Shown: positions 35,581-44,308, counted from the stretch's first letter. The stretch is DNA of 64,000 nt from Streptomyces fildesensis (GCF_016107395.1 NZ_JAAIKO010000035.1:25556-89555); one strand, 5' to 3'. The notes: a model not told the origin generated them from the sequence alone. Numbers and translations are program-made.

Positions 35581-36537
35581 TCAGACCAGATCGGGCTGCG
35601 GCAGCGGCTCGGCCACCGGTTTGCTCCCACCGCTCTGGGTGGTGGTCTGGGCGACGAACGCACCCGCCAGCACCAGCGTTCCCCCGATGATCTGCGGGAC
35701 GCCCAGGTGCTCACCGAGCAGGATCCAGGCGAACACGGTCCCCACCACCGCCTCCAGACAGGCGACCACCCCGGCCACCTGCGGGGTCAGCTTGCGCACG
35801 GCCAGCACCCCGGTCAGATACGCGACGACCGTCGCCACCAGGACGATCCACCCGACGAGCAGCACCGCGGGCACCTGCTTGTCGCCGAGCGCGGCCTGAT
35901 GGCCCAGCACTGCCCAGTTCATCCCCCACGGCCGCGCCACCACGGTCATCACCGCGGCGCCGATCAGCAGCCCGAAGGCGATGACGGCGATCGGGTCGGG
36001 GGCGTCCTCGCCCTCCGTGCCGTGGTCGGCCAGGACGAAGTAGCTGACCTGGCAGCAGGCCGCCCCGAAGGCGAGCAGCAGACCGAAGGCGTCGAAGGCC
36101 AGCCCCGACCACACCTCGACCACCGAGGCCATGCCGCCGACCGCCAGCACCACCCCGATCGCCGCCGCCCGGCTCACCGGCCGGCGCTGCACGAAGCGCA
36201 CCCAGCCCAGCAGCAGGGCCGGGCCGAGGAACTCGACGAGGATCGCGACGCCCACCGGGATCCGGGATATCGCCGCGAAGTAGAACGTCTGCACCCCCGC
36301 GATGGCGAGCAGGCCGAAGCCCGCCAGGAGTCCGGGGCGCTGCCGCAGCAGGGCGCGATGGCGCAGCGCGACCGGCAGCATGATGAGCGCCGCTCCCGCC
36401 ACGCGCAGCCACACCACATCGAGCGGGTCGAGCCCCGCCTCGATGAGCGGTTTCGCCGCTACTCCTGAACCACCGAACGCGAACGCCGACGCCAAGGCGA
36501 GCCCCAGCCCCGCGTTCCTCCCCTGAGACGCATGCAT
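35581..36537 (-). CDS. EamA/DMT family transporter
   Basis: A 318-residue exporter with ten predicted helices. The first repeat begins GLGLALASAFAFGGSGVAAKPLIEAGLDPLDVVWLRVAGAALIMLP, the second near AFGLLLAFGAACCQVSYFVLADHG. A Gln/Ser/Pro-rich tail follows. It lies upstream of another EamA gene on the same strand with 237 bp between them. Confidence 0.86.
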   Translation of the reverse strand: MHASQGRNAGLGLALASAFAFGGSGVAAKPLIEAGLDPLDVVWLRVAGAALIMLPVALRHRALLRQRPGLLAGFGLLAIAGVQTFYFAAISRIPVGVAILVEFLGPALLLGWVRFVQRRPVSRAAAIGVVLAVGGMASVVEVWSGLAFDAFGLLLAFGAACCQVSYFVLADHGTEGEDAPDPIAVIAFGLLIGAAVMTVVARPWGMNWAVLGHQAALGDKQVPAVLLVGWIVLVATVVAYLTGVLAVRKLTPQVAGVVACLEAVVGTVFAWILLGEHLGVPQIIGGTLVLAGAFVAQTTTQSGGSKPVAEPLPQPDLV

Positions 36538-36549
36538 CGGGCCATGATG

Positions 36550-37122
36550 TCAGCTCGCGACAGGTCCTTCGTCCAGGTAGCGGCTGACGTCCAGACCGGC
36601 GGTCCGCAGTACCTCGACGGCGCGGCTGTGCGGGTCGGCGGCCAGCGCGTTGAGCAGATCGATCCCGTCGGCCTGGCCGCGGCCTCCACGCTGGGCCGAG
36701 CGCACGGCCGTGCGCATCGCGGCGGCGGCCGCCGGACTCCAGCCCGGGGTGCTCCGCGCGGTGACCACCGGCAGCGCCCCGGAGTCCTCCACCGAGCCCT
36801 GCCACTCCAGGCCGTAGCCGATGCTGCGCTGCGCCAGGTACCCGAGGACGCGCACCACCTGCCCGCTGCCCGCGTCGCACACGTCACGGGCCCGGGGGTC
36901 GGTCTCCAGCAGCGAGTGCAGCAGATGCGCGGTGTCGATCTGCCGGTCCCCGTCGCGCCCGGCCCGCCGCCGGGCACTGGCCGCCACCGTGCGCAGCTCC
37001 ACACCGAACCGCGCGTCGTTGTCGGGGTGGGTCAGGTCCAGGGGCCGGGCTTCGCTGTGCACATACCCCACCCCATCAGGGCGGGGAGGCGGGAACATCC
37101 CCGCCAGGGGCCATGTGCGCAT
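36550..37122 (-). CDS. Stand-alone Clp N-domain-like protein
   Basis: The 190-residue protein carries a Clp-N type pattern: ARFGVELRTVAASARRRAGRDGDRQIDTAHLLHSLLE near residues 38-75 and a second repeat AAAMRTAVRSAQRGGRGQADGIDLLNALAADPHSRAVEVLRTAGLDVSRYL near the C-terminus. No AAA ATPase follows. Such proteins occur in Streptomyces as candidate Clp adaptors or substrates' decoys. The start is uncertain; an alternative ATG lies at 37098. Confidence 0.68.
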   Translation of the reverse strand: MRTWPLAGMFPPPRPDGVGYVHSEARPLDLTHPDNDARFGVELRTVAASARRRAGRDGDRQIDTAHLLHSLLETDPRARDVCDAGSGQVVRVLGYLAQRSIGYGLEWQGSVEDSGALPVVTARSTPGWSPAAAAAMRTAVRSAQRGGRGQADGIDLLNALAADPHSRAVEVLRTAGLDVSRYLDEGPVAS

Positions 37123-37183
37123 CCCCCCGAAGGCGGGGTCGTCCGGCCGGCCTCATCCCGGAGGATGACTCACGGCCGGACCC

Positions 37184-37272
37184 CTCATGACCGGACCACT
37201 CCTGACCCAACCGCTCATGACCCAACCGCTCATGACCTAACCGCTCATGACCGGACCGCTCATGACCGGACG
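37184..37272. repeat. 15-bp tandem repeat, about six copies
   Basis: Units begin CTCATGACC (or CTCCTGACC) and repeat at 37184, 37199, 37214, 37229, 37244 and 37259, ending in GGACCG or CAACCG. They fill the gap right after the pdxH stop codon. The unit length is a multiple of three, but no gene is supported there. Confidence 0.85.
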
Positions 37273-37273
37273 C

Positions 37274-37936
37274 TCACGGCCACAGCAGTCCCCGCTTCCA
37301 GTCGTCGCCCTGCCGGGCGTAGTGCAGCCGCACATGGAAGCTGTCCGGGTCCCCCTGGAAGAACTCCATCTCGTCGGCCCGCAGCCGGTAGACGGTGTGC
37401 CCCGCCGGAACGGCCTGCGGGTCGGCCGCGACCAGGTCCGCGGCCCGCCGCCGCTCCTCGTCGTACGCGCCGGGCCCGGCCAGCGGGGCGCTCATCCGTC
37501 CGGTGAACCCGGCGATCCGGGAGGCCTCGCGGCGGCCCAGGAAGTCGCCGCGCGCGATCCCGGCGTCCAGGGCCTCGACGGGGCCCGCCGCCCGGATCTG
37601 CCGGCCCTGGCGCGGCCAGTACCAGCTCAGCGCCGCGTGCGGGTTGGCCGCCAGGTCGTGGCCCTTGTGGCTGGTCGCGTCGGACGCGAACACGAATGTG
37701 CACGCGTCGGCGCCCAGGCCGCGCAGCATGAGGACCCGCGCCGAGGGACGCCCGTCGCGGTCCGCGGTGCTGAGTGTCATGACATGCGGTTCCGGCACAC
37801 CCTCGTCCAGCGCCTCGTCCAGCCAGCGGGCGAACTGGCGCCCGGGAGAGGGGTCCGCGCCGTCCGGGTCGAACCGCGGCAGGGGTCCGGCCAGCACCGG
37901 AACGGCGCGCAGCCGGGCCGGCAGTTCCTCGTCCAT
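37274..37936 (-). CDS. pdxH: Pyridoxamine 5'-phosphate oxidase
   Basis: PdxH oxidises pyridoxamine or pyridoxine 5'-phosphate to PLP with FMN. The 220-residue protein has PHVMTLSTADRDGRPSARVLMLRG, then ATSHKGHDLAANPHAALSWYWP (FMN site), RQIRAAGPVEAL, and the C-terminal DDWKRGLLWP where family members end in RLxP. AGGAGG seven bases before the ATG fixes the start at 37936. The C-terminus is WKRGLLWP in place of the usual WxxxRLxP, so substrate range may differ. Confidence 0.86.
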   Translation of the reverse strand: MDEELPARLRAVPVLAGPLPRFDPDGADPSPGRQFARWLDEALDEGVPEPHVMTLSTADRDGRPSARVLMLRGLGADACTFVFASDATSHKGHDLAANPHAALSWYWPRQGRQIRAAGPVEALDAGIARGDFLGRREASRIAGFTGRMSAPLAGPGAYDEERRRAADLVAADPQAVPAGHTVYRLRADEMEFFQGDPDSFHVRLHYARQGDDWKRGLLWP

Positions 37937-38030
37937 ATGTCCTCCTGTTGAGCGCGCAACCACCATGGCCCCGATCCTCGTCCCTCACAGGCACGAGTAA
38001 CCGCCTGCCCCGCCCTGGGGAAGGAGAGCG

Positions 38031-38570
38031 ATGGCCAAACCGCTGCTTTTCCTCGACATCGACGGAGTCCTCAATCCGGTACTGCCATCGGCGGCATTCA
38101 CCGCGTACGACATCCTGGACCACACCGTGCTGCTCTCCGCCGCACACGGCGCGTGGCTGCGCGAGTTGTCCGCGGTCTACGAGCTCACCTGGGCCAGCAC
38201 CTGGGAGCACGAGGCCAACCGGCACATAGCCCCGCGGCTGGGCCTGCCGGTGCTGCCGGTGGTGGAGTTCGGCCGCTACCGCCCGCGTCCCGGCGATCCG
38301 CGGCTGCCGCGCGCGGACCTGTTCACCGGCCGGAAGTGGGCGCCGATCCTGCGCCACGCCGGCGGCCGTCCGTTCGCCTGGATCGATGACGTCATCCCCC
38401 GCCGGCTCGCCCGGCAGGCGCGTTTCCGACCCGACCGGGTGCTGCTGCGGATCAATCCCGGGCACGGTCTGAACCGGGGTCATGTGGACCGGTTACTGAG
38501 CCGCGGGCCGCTGCCGACCCGCAGCGTACGGCTGGCCCGCCGGGAATCTCTGACGGTTCATCAGTTCTGA
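38031..38570 (+). CDS. HAD-fold domain protein
   Basis: A 179-residue protein starting KPLLFLDIDGVLNPV, where DxDGV is HAD motif I. It has WASTWEHEANRHI and FAWIDDVIPRRLARQ, with the acidic motif IV pair. These are features of a small actinobacterial HAD hydrolase group of unknown substrate. GGAGA precedes the ATG. Confidence 0.78.
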   Translation: MAKPLLFLDIDGVLNPVLPSAAFTAYDILDHTVLLSAAHGAWLRELSAVYELTWASTWEHEANRHIAPRLGLPVLPVVEFGRYRPRPGDPRLPRADLFTGRKWAPILRHAGGRPFAWIDDVIPRRLARQARFRPDRVLLRINPGHGLNRGHVDRLLSRGPLPTRSVRLARRESLTVHQF

Positions 38571-38582
38571 CACTTCATCAGT
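38549..38582. promoter_or_regulatory. Tandem 17-bp direct repeat, candidate double operator
   Basis: TCTGACGGTTCATCAGT (38549-38565) is followed without gap by TCTGACACTTCATCAGT. Each unit contains CTGA-N7-TCAG, a dyad. The pair spans the HAD stop codon and lies about 86 bp before the SRPBCC gene, consistent with two dimers bound on one side of the helix. Confidence 0.5.
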
Positions 38583-38667
38583 ATTGAATGTTCGGGCCGC
38601 TGCGACTACGTTCCGCGACACCGTCGCTGCGCGCGAGCCGCAGCGCCTTCGCACAAGGAGTGATCGC

Positions 38668-39096
38668 ATGGCCGAAGTCTCCGCACAGGCGCGCATCGCG
38701 GCCCCGGCCGAGAAGGTCTGGAGGCAGCTGACCGACTTCGCGTCGTACGGCCAGTGGAGCGCCACCCACACGAGTTTCCCGAAGGGAGGCCCGGCGCCGC
38801 TGGCGGCCGGTGCCACCTATCAGGAGAACATGAAGATGATGGGCTTCCCGGCCGAGGTCACCTGGACCGTGGAGGCCCTGGAGGCCGAGCGGGTGCTGGG
38901 CATCGCGGGCAAGGGCCCGATGGGTGTCAACCTCAGCATGCGCTACACCCTGACGCCCGACGGCGACGCCACCGAACTGCGGATCGACAGCAGCTTCGCC
39001 GGCGCGGCCGTCGCCATGATGGCGGGCAAGCTCAAGGACTCGGCGACCGCCGCCCTCAACGAGTCGCTGCGCAAGCTGGCCGGGCTCGTCGAGTAG
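38668..39096 (+). CDS. SRPBCC family protein
   Basis: A 142-residue START/Bet v1-like protein: AEVSAQARIAAPAEKVWRQLTDFASYGQWSATHTSFPKG, then a sheet with RYTLTPDGDATELRIDSSF and a long C-terminal helix (LKDSATAALNESLRKLAGL). AAGGAG precedes the ATG at 38668; the earlier ATG at 38584 would start in the operator region. Such proteins bind hydrophobic ligands. Function not assignable. Confidence 0.83.
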   Translation: MAEVSAQARIAAPAEKVWRQLTDFASYGQWSATHTSFPKGGPAPLAAGATYQENMKMMGFPAEVTWTVEALEAERVLGIAGKGPMGVNLSMRYTLTPDGDATELRIDSSFAGAAVAMMAGKLKDSATAALNESLRKLAGLVE

Positions 39097-39140
39097 CGAC
39101 GGCAGGGCCGGGCGCACGAGCGGCTCCGGTGCGGACGGAC

Positions 39141-39182
39141 GGGTGCGGGGCGGCGGCAGGGACCGACCGCCGCCCCGCACCC
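39141..39182. terminator. Strong bidirectional terminator
   Basis: GGGTGCGGGGCGGCGG pairs with CCGCCGCCCCGCACCC over a ten-base loop, a 16-bp perfect stem between convergent genes. Confidence 0.8.
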
Positions 39183-39188
39183 GCCGGC

Positions 39189-41486
39189 TCAGCGCACCGT
39201 CACCGCCGCGCTCTTGTCGCCCGCCGAGAAGGTGTACGCGCCGCGCTCGACCTTCTGCGCGCCCGCGCCGTCCAGGTCGCCCGGCGTGACCGCGAGGGTT
39301 CCCGGCGACACCTGCAGCCGGACCGTACGGGTCTCCCCCGCCGCCAGGTGCACCTTGGTGAAGGCCACCAGCCGGGTCGCCGGCGTCAGAACGTCGCTGG
39401 TCGGCCGTGACACGTACACCGGCACCACCAGATCGCCCGCCTTGCCGCCGGTGTTGGAGACGGTCACCTTGACACCGACCGGGTCACCCGCCCGTACCAC
39501 CGCCTTGTCGGCCGTGATCGCGCCGAAGGCGTAGGAGGTGTACGAGAGACCGGCGCCGAACGGGTAGGCCGCGTCGTACGAGGACTCCGGCCCGCCGTTG
39601 GTGCCCGGCAGCTGCTGGTAGTACAGCGGCTCGTTGCCGATGTGCTTCGGCCAGGAGACCGGCAGCCGGCCGCTCGGGTTGACCGCCCCGAACAGCACGT
39701 CGGCGATTCCGTGCCCGCCCTCGCTGCCCGGCAGCCAGGACATCAGCAGCCCCTGGGTGCCGTCCGCGTCGCCGAGCGCGAGCGGCCGGCCCGCGATGAC
39801 GACGGTGACGACGGGCTTGCCCGCCGCCTTCAGCGCCTTGACCAACGCCTGCTGGTCCGCCGACAGTTCGGGCCGCGGGCTGTCCGCGGCGCCTTCCGCC
39901 GCGGCCTTCTCGCCGACGACCACGACGGTCAGATCGGCGTCCTTGGCCTGCGCCACCGCGTCGTCGGCGCTGGTGGCCCGCACCACCTCGGTGCCCGCGG
40001 GCGCCGCCTCCTTGATCCCCGCCAGCACGGTCGTGCCCGGCAGCGTCACACCTTCGGGGACGCCCTGCCAGCCGATGGTCCAGCCACCCGCCTGGTCGTT
40101 GATGTCATCGGCGTAGGAACCCGCCACGACGATCTTCTTGGCCGCCGGGGAGATCGGCAGCACCCCGCCGTCGTTGCGCAGCAGCACCTGCGACTCGGCG
40201 GCCGCCTTGCGCGCGAGGGCCTTGTCCGCCCCCAGCACCGCGGCGTCGGCCTTGGCCGCGTCCACGTAGGGGTGCTCGAACAGGCCGAGCTCGAACTTCA
40301 TCCGCAGGATCCGGCCGGCCGACTCGTCGATGCGCTTGACCGAGACCAGCCCGCGGTCGACAGCGGTCTTCAGGCCGGTGCTCCACTCCTTGGCGAAGTA
40401 CGGCTCCATGGCCATGTCCAGGCCCGCGTTGACCGCGAGGGCGATCGCCTCGGGGTAGTCGGCGGCGAGCTTGTACTTCGTCTGCAGCGCCCGGACGTCC
40501 TCCCAGTCGCTGACCGTGACGCCCTTGAAGCCCCACTGGTCGCGCAGCACCTTGGTGAGCAGGTACTTCGAGGAGGTCGCGGGGACGCCGTTGATGGCAC
40601 CGGAGTTGACCATCACGGTCTTCGCACCGGCCTGCACGGCCTGCTTGTACGAGGGCAGCAGGGTGTCCTGCAGATAGCGCATGGAGACGTCCGCGGGCAC
40701 CCGGTCGTGGCCGTTGGCCGGCTCGGAGTAACCGCCGAAGTGCTTCACGGTGGCGACGACGTGCTTGGCGCCGTTCGCCGTGTCGATGCCGGTGACGCTC
40801 GCGGCGGCCAGCGTCCCGGCCAGCAGCGGGTCCTCGCCGAACGTCTCGTAGTAGCGGCCCCAGCGCTGGTCGCGGGCGAGGTCCGCGACGGGCGCGAAGT
40901 TCCAGTCGATGCCGGTCGCGGCGACCGAGCGCGCCGTGGAGGCTCCCGCCGCCCGGACGGTGGCCGGGTCCCAGGTGGCGCCCAGGCCGATCTGGTGCGG
41001 GAAGACGGTGGCGCCGAGCACGTTGTTGTGACCGTGCACGGCGTCGACCCCGTAGAGCACCGGGATGTGCAGCCGCGAGTTGTCGACGGCGTACTTCTGC
41101 ACCGTGTTGACCATCTTCGCCCACTCGGCGGGCGTGTTCACGGCGGGGCCCATGCCGCCGCCGGAGAGGATCGAGCCGGCCGCGTAGTCGCCCAGCACCG
41201 ACTTCATGCAGGTCTCGTTGAGGGCACCGCCGCTCCATTCGCAGTCGCCCTGGACCCGCGCGACCGCGATCTGGTCCATCTGCCCGATCTTCTCCTCCAG
41301 CGTCATCCGCTTCAGGAGGTCCTTGACGCGCAGATCGATCGGCGCCCTGGCGTCGGTGTACTGGGCCGAGCTGCCGGCGGTGGCCGGTACCGCGCCGACC
41401 GCGGCGACACAGGCCGCGGCGGTGGCCAGGGTGACAAGTGCTCTGAAGCGGGTCCTGGGTGACTTCATTGGCATCGCGCGTGGCAT
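39189..41486 (-). CDS. Secreted beta-glucosidase, glycoside hydrolase family 3
   Basis: A 765-residue GH3 enzyme. A signal peptide (FRALVTLATAAACVAAVGAVPATAG) is followed by the catalytic barrel, with VDAVHGHNNV, KHFGGYSE and the nucleophile Asp327 in GVTVSDWEDV. The second sandwich domain and a C-terminal fibronectin III-like domain (KVTVSNTGGKAGDLVVPVYVS) follow. It probably cleaves glucosides outside the cell. It diverges from a LacI gene, with an AAACGTTT operator in between, so control by that repressor is likely. The start codon is one of three close ATGs. Confidence 0.9.
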   Translation of the reverse strand: MPRAMPMKSPRTRFRALVTLATAAACVAAVGAVPATAGSSAQYTDARAPIDLRVKDLLKRMTLEEKIGQMDQIAVARVQGDCEWSGGALNETCMKSVLGDYAAGSILSGGGMGPAVNTPAEWAKMVNTVQKYAVDNSRLHIPVLYGVDAVHGHNNVLGATVFPHQIGLGATWDPATVRAAGASTARSVAATGIDWNFAPVADLARDQRWGRYYETFGEDPLLAGTLAAASVTGIDTANGAKHVVATVKHFGGYSEPANGHDRVPADVSMRYLQDTLLPSYKQAVQAGAKTVMVNSGAINGVPATSSKYLLTKVLRDQWGFKGVTVSDWEDVRALQTKYKLAADYPEAIALAVNAGLDMAMEPYFAKEWSTGLKTAVDRGLVSVKRIDESAGRILRMKFELGLFEHPYVDAAKADAAVLGADKALARKAAAESQVLLRNDGGVLPISPAAKKIVVAGSYADDINDQAGGWTIGWQGVPEGVTLPGTTVLAGIKEAAPAGTEVVRATSADDAVAQAKDADLTVVVVGEKAAAEGAADSPRPELSADQQALVKALKAAGKPVVTVVIAGRPLALGDADGTQGLLMSWLPGSEGGHGIADVLFGAVNPSGRLPVSWPKHIGNEPLYYQQLPGTNGGPESSYDAAYPFGAGLSYTSYAFGAITADKAVVRAGDPVGVKVTVSNTGGKAGDLVVPVYVSRPTSDVLTPATRLVAFTKVHLAAGETRTVRLQVSPGTLAVTPGDLDGAGAQKVERGAYTFSAGDKSAAVTVR

Positions 41487-41534
41487 CGCAGCATCCCGTT
41501 TCTGTCGGGCCCCGGTGGCGGAGCCGCGTTACGT

Positions 41535-41542
41535 AAACGTTT
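41535..41542. promoter_or_regulatory. LacI-type operator core in the divergent glucosidase/lacI region
   Basis: The palindrome AAACGTTT in the context GTAAACGTTTCC matches the centre of many LacI/GalR operators. It lies 50 bp before the glucosidase gene and 93 bp before the LacI gene. Confidence 0.6.
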
Positions 41543-41634
41543 CCGGTGCGCCGGAAGTCTGTCTTCGCCATGACACATCGTCAAGACTGTGTGCAGCACA
41601 CACCCTCGCCACTCCAGGAACAGGTGCAATCGCC

Positions 41635-42654
41635 GTGAACATCCGCGAACTGGCTCTCCGCAGCGGTGTTTCGACCGCTACGGTCTCCCGCGCGCTCAAC
41701 GACCGGGCCGAGGTGAGCGAGGCGACCCGCGACCGTATCCGGCGGCTGGCCAGCGAACTCGGGTACGCCCCGAACGAACCCGCCCGCACGCTGGTGCGGC
41801 GCCGGTCCGACACCATCGGCCTGGTCTGGGACACCGGCTACGAGACCCTCGGTTTTCAGCATCCCTTCCTGCAGGGCCTGTTGAGCGCGGTGCGCAACGC
41901 GCTGTCCGAGGCCGACTACCACCTGATGCTGCTGACCACGTCGGGTCCCGGCGACGCCGACACCACCTATCTGCAGGCGGTGCGGCGGCACAACCTCGAA
42001 GGCGTCGTCGTGCTGGGCACCCCCGCCGACAACCGCGCCCTGCGGGCCCTCGCCGCCTCCGACGTCCCGTGTTCCGGGATCGACGTCGCGCTCAGCGGCC
42101 CCCGTACCGTCCGGGTCACCTCCGACAACGCGGCCGGCGCGGCGGCCGCCGTGGAGCACCTGTACACCCAGGGGCACCGCCGGATAGCCACCGTCACCGG
42201 CCCGTTGTACCTGCCGCCGGCCGCCGAACGGCTGGCCGGATTCCGGGAGGCGTGCGCCCGGCTCGGACTGGACGTGCCCCCGGAGTACGTGGTCACGGGG
42301 GACTTCTTCCTCAACAGCGGCCAGGACGCGGTGCGCACCCTGCTCGCCACGGAGCAGCCGCCCACCGCGGTCTTCGCGGCCGGCGACCAGATGGCGATCG
42401 GCGCGCTGCACGCGGCCGCGGACGCGGGGCTGTCGGTACCCGGCGATCTCGCGATCGTCGGCTTCGACGACATCGACGCGGCGTCGCTGGTCCGCCCGGC
42501 CCTGACGACCGTCGCCCAGGACCAGCGCGCGCTGGGGTCGGCGGCCGTCAAGGCGCTGCGCGGACTGCTCGACGCCGATCCGGCGGAGCCGGCCGAGCCG
42601 TGGATCGTGCCGACCCGGCTCGTCGTCCGCGCGTCGAGCCGGCCCGGGGCATAG
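41635..42654 (+). CDS. LacI family transcriptional repressor
   Basis: A 339-residue repressor beginning NIRELALRSGVSTATVSRALNDRAEVSEATRDRIRRLASELGYAPN, a complete LacI helix-turn-helix and hinge. A periplasmic-binding-fold core follows, with DLAIVGFDDIDAASLVRPALTTVAQ at the C-terminal half. The GTG start has AGGTG upstream. It likely senses a sugar and controls the divergent GH3 gene and itself. The stop codon lies in the loop of the downstream terminator. Confidence 0.9.
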   Translation: MNIRELALRSGVSTATVSRALNDRAEVSEATRDRIRRLASELGYAPNEPARTLVRRRSDTIGLVWDTGYETLGFQHPFLQGLLSAVRNALSEADYHLMLLTTSGPGDADTTYLQAVRRHNLEGVVVLGTPADNRALRALAASDVPCSGIDVALSGPRTVRVTSDNAAGAAAAVEHLYTQGHRRIATVTGPLYLPPAAERLAGFREACARLGLDVPPEYVVTGDFFLNSGQDAVRTLLATEQPPTAVFAAGDQMAIGALHAAADAGLSVPGDLAIVGFDDIDAASLVRPALTTVAQDQRALGSAAVKALRGLLDADPAEPAEPWIVPTRLVVRASSRPGA

Positions 42655-42670
42655 TGCCCCGGGCCGGCTC
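42636..42670. terminator. Bidirectional terminator with the lacI stop codon in its loop
   Basis: GAGCCGGCCCGGGGCA (42636-42651) pairs fully with TGCCCCGGGCCGGCTC (42655-42670); the three-base loop is TAG, the LacI stop. It serves the convergent LacI and PadR genes. Confidence 0.8.
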
Positions 42671-42691
42671 GTGGGTCGGACTTCTCCGGCC

Positions 42692-43294
42692 TCAGTCCTC
42701 TTCGGCGAGGATGAGGTAGAGCTTCTTACGGGCTTCGTTGACCACGGCCAGCGCCTTCTCGCGCTGGGCGGGCGTACCGGTCGACCAGACCTGCTTGAAG
42801 GCCTCGACGAGCCCCCCGCCGGCCTTCCGGATCTCGTTCATGGCATCCCAGTCGACGCCCCGGCCGGCCTCTTCCCACGGGGCCTCGGGCCCCGCTTCGG
42901 ATTCGGTCCGGCCGGCGTCGGTGAGCGTGAACAGCTTCTTGCCACCCTCGCTCGCGCTGGTGATCAGGCCCTCGTCCTCCAGCAGCTGCAGCGTCGGGTA
43001 CACCGAGCCGGGGCTCGGCTTCCACGCGCCGCCACTGCGTTCGGCGATCTCCTGAATCATTTCGTAGCCGTGCATCGGCCGGTCCTTGAGCAGCGCAAGG
43101 ATCGACGCGCGTACATCGCCGCGCCTCGCCCGGCCCCGGGGGCCGCCCCGACCGCGCCCGCCGGGGCCGCCGAAGGGGCCACCCCCGAAGGGCGGTCCGA
43201 ACGGTCCGAAGGCCGCACGGCGCTGCTCTCCTCGTTCTCCCCGGCCATGGTGGCCGGGTCCGCGGTGTTCGTGTTCATGTCCTTGGGAACGCAT
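42692..43294 (-). CDS. PadR family transcriptional regulator
   Basis: The 200-residue regulator has a His/Gly/Pro/Arg-rich N-terminal 70 residues, then RASILALLKDRPMHGYEMIQEIAERSGGAWKPSPGSVYPTLQLLEDEGLI, the PadR winged helix, and a C-terminal helical domain. The ATG at 43294 has GGAG upstream. The low-complexity N-terminal arm with HEHEH and PHH-like clusters is longer than usual and could bind metal. The palindrome CGATATATCG at 43336 is the likely operator. Confidence 0.87.
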   Translation of the reverse strand: MRSQGHEHEHRGPGHHGRGERGEQRRAAFGPFGPPFGGGPFGGPGGRGRGGPRGRARRGDVRASILALLKDRPMHGYEMIQEIAERSGGAWKPSPGSVYPTLQLLEDEGLITSASEGGKKLFTLTDAGRTESEAGPEAPWEEAGRGVDWDAMNEIRKAGGGLVEAFKQVWSTGTPAQREKALAVVNEARKKLYLILAEED

Positions 43295-43335
43295 GGTTAC
43301 GCTCCTTCCATCGTTGATCGGTCGCGATGCTTCAA

Positions 43336-43345
43336 CGATATATCG
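43336..43345. promoter_or_regulatory. CGATATATCG palindrome, candidate PadR operator
   Basis: A 10-bp perfect palindrome 42 bp before the PadR start, AT-rich in a GC-rich region, inside the divergent promoter region with the PhzF gene. Confidence 0.5.
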
Positions 43346-43431
43346 GAAGCGTTCGTTCGGCAACCCTCTTCCGGGCCACCTCCCCTCGATTGGCTCTGGC
43401 CTGCGGCGTTACCGCTGCCTACGGTCGTCCC

Positions 43432-44262
43432 ATGCGGATTCGAATCGTCGACGCCTTCACCGACCGGCCCTTCGCCGGTAATCCGGCCGGAGTCCTGCTC
43501 CTGGACGGCGCCGCGTTCCCCGACGACGGCTGGATGCAGCGGGTCGCCTCCGAGGTCAACCTCTCCGAGACCGCCTTCGCACACCGCCTCGACGGCACGG
43601 CGGACGCCACGGACGCCGACTGGGCACTGCGCTGGTTCACGCCCGCGGCCGAGGTCGCCATGTGCGGGCACGCCACGCTCGCCACCGCGCATGTGCTGTT
43701 CTCCACGGGCGCCGCCACCTCACTGGTGCGCTTCGCCACCCACAGCGGAGTCCTGAGCGTCCGGCCCGCCGACGGCGGTGCGCTCACCATGGACTTCCCC
43801 ACCGCGCCGCTCACCGCGGCCACACCACCGCCCGCCGTGGCGCTAGCGCTCGGCGCGGAGCCGCTGGCCGGGTACGACACCGGCCCGGACGTCGGCGACC
43901 TGCTGGTCGAGCTGGCGGACGAGGCGGCCGTGCGCGCCCTCACCCCGGACTTCGCCGCGCTGGCGGCCCTCGGCCCGCGCGGAGTCATCGCCACCGCCGC
44001 GGCCGAAGACCCCTCCCGCGGCTACGACTTCGTCTCGCGCGGATTCTTCCCCGCCGTCGGCATCGACGAGGACCCGGTCACCGGCAGCGCCCACACCGCC
44101 CTGGCGCCGTTCTGGTCCGCCCGGCTCGGCCGTACCGAACTCACCGGCCTGCAGGTCTCCGCACGCAGCGGTTTCGTCCGCACCGAACTGCGCGGCGACC
44201 GGGTACTGCTCACCGGTACCGCCGTGACCGTCATCGACGGCGAGCTGCACGCGGCGCCGTAG
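43432..44262 (+). CDS. PhzF family isomerase/epimerase
   Basis: A 276-residue PhzF-type protein with two alike halves. MRIRIVDAFTDRPFAGNPAGVLLLD starts the first, NLSETAFAHRL carries the catalytic Glu, and EVAMCGHATLATAHVLF and DPVTGSAHTALAPFW are family motifs. The ATG at 43432 fits the family start. Members isomerise varied small molecules; no phenazine genes are nearby. Confidence 0.87.
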   Translation: MRIRIVDAFTDRPFAGNPAGVLLLDGAAFPDDGWMQRVASEVNLSETAFAHRLDGTADATDADWALRWFTPAAEVAMCGHATLATAHVLFSTGAATSLVRFATHSGVLSVRPADGGALTMDFPTAPLTAATPPPAVALALGAEPLAGYDTGPDVGDLLVELADEAAVRALTPDFAALAALGPRGVIATAAAEDPSRGYDFVSRGFFPAVGIDEDPVTGSAHTALAPFWSARLGRTELTGLQVSARSGFVRTELRGDRVLLTGTAVTVIDGELHAAP

Positions 44263-44287
44263 CCGTCCCGGCCGCGTCGGGGACGGC
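44262..44287. terminator. Terminator between convergent PhzF and CPBP genes
   Basis: GCCGTCCC pairs with GGGACGGC over a ten-base loop, starting at the last base of the PhzF stop codon. Confidence 0.6.
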
Positions 44288-44308
44288 GGCGCCACGGCGC
44301 GTGCGCGC

